From positions 1 through 5,778 of the forward strand of contig SLHS01000045.1 in NCBI GenBank assembly GCA_007136035.1: a stretch of DNA of 5,778 nucleotides, in the 5' to 3' direction. Shown here one piece after another: positions 5,604 through 5,778 of the stretch. Position numbers and translations under genes: made by a program. Positions within the stretch are counted from its first letter, which is position 1, and each line of letters begins with the position of its first letter. Source of the stretch: Patescibacteria group bacterium. Its GTDB lineage: Bacteria; Patescibacteriota; Dojkabacteria; SC72; T1SED10-24. Under the pieces are notes generated by a model that made no database searches, was not told the origin of the DNA, and worked only from the letters and a program-made list of their open reading frames with translations.

Positions 5604-5778
5604 ATGAAATTCAAAGATTTTTATGAAATTACAAATTTCAAAAAATTAGATAAGGTAGGAAAAGTGATTTTTGTTTTTTCTTTTCTGTTACCAGCGTTAA
5701 TAGTTTATACATTCCTTCATCTTTACTTCCTACCTTTTGGACTAAACAAAACCTATACTCTAGAAAACAAAGAAGTTC
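5604..5778 (+). CDS. N-terminus of a single-pass membrane protein, unknown function (cut by window edge)
   Basis: An open frame runs from ATG 5604 to the right edge, with 58 complete codons. The first 20 residues are charged and lysine-rich (MKFKDFYEITNFKKLDKVGK). A hydrophobic helix follows at about residues 21-46 (from VIFVFSF to YFLPF), then a polar start, GLNKTYTLENKEV. Lysines before the helix and a polar sequence after it suggest the N-terminus is inside and the remaining, unseen part is outside. I do not recognise the family from this fragment. Support for it being a real gene comes from the TATAAT box at the right distance, the uninterrupted frame to the edge, and the coherent membrane topology. 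Confidence 0.65.
   Translation, partial: MKFKDFYEITNFKKLDKVGKVIFVFSFLLPALIVYTFLHLYFLPFGLNKTYTLENKEV

Overview
The window is AT-rich bacterial DNA that is densely packed with genes. There are six protein-coding loci on both strands, short intergenic gaps, and no tRNA, rRNA, CRISPR array or insertion sequence that I can see. No gene has a convincing Shine-Dalgarno sequence. Three start codons instead lie 6-9 nt after a perfect TATAAT box, which predicts leaderless or nearly leaderless mRNAs. The low GC, lysine/isoleucine-rich proteins, polytopic GT-C glycosyltransferase and ORF6N gene would fit a Candidate Phyla Radiation (Patescibacteria) genome. That assignment is inference and no marker gene confirms it. 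The standard code fits: every full-length frame stays open with TGA read as stop.

Layout: (1) 1-1758, minus strand: a probable two-gene operon. It is transcribed as a small kinase-fold protein with an HGDLxxxN catalytic loop, then 43 nt later a WlbA-like Gfo/Idh/MocA sugar oxidoreductase that runs off the left edge. (2) 1759-1809: a very compact divergent promoter region with back-to-back TATAAT boxes. (3) 1810-3627, plus strand: a GT-C (GT39/ArnT/PMT-like) membrane glycosyltransferase. (4) 3661-4483, plus strand: an ORF6N-domain gene broken by an internal deletion with a frameshift. The N-terminal part ends at a stop at 4264-4266, and the intact C-terminal part continues in another frame to 4483. 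(5) 4470-5504, minus strand: a membrane-anchored alpha/beta hydrolase of the proline-iminopeptidase (S33) type, converging on and overlapping the ORF6N remnant. (6) 5604 to the right edge, plus strand: the start of a single-pass membrane protein with its own TATAAT box.

The kinase-like protein, the nucleotide-sugar-type dehydrogenase and the lipid-linked-sugar transferase could belong to one surface-glycan pathway, because their promoters sit back to back. This is inferred from context. The ORF6N gene belongs to a family common in phages and mobile DNA and here appears to be decaying. I found no clear evidence of a wholly new system. The most notable signals are the leaderless promoter architecture, the microhomology deletion in ORF6N, and the 9-bp inverted repeat that includes the ORF6N start codon.
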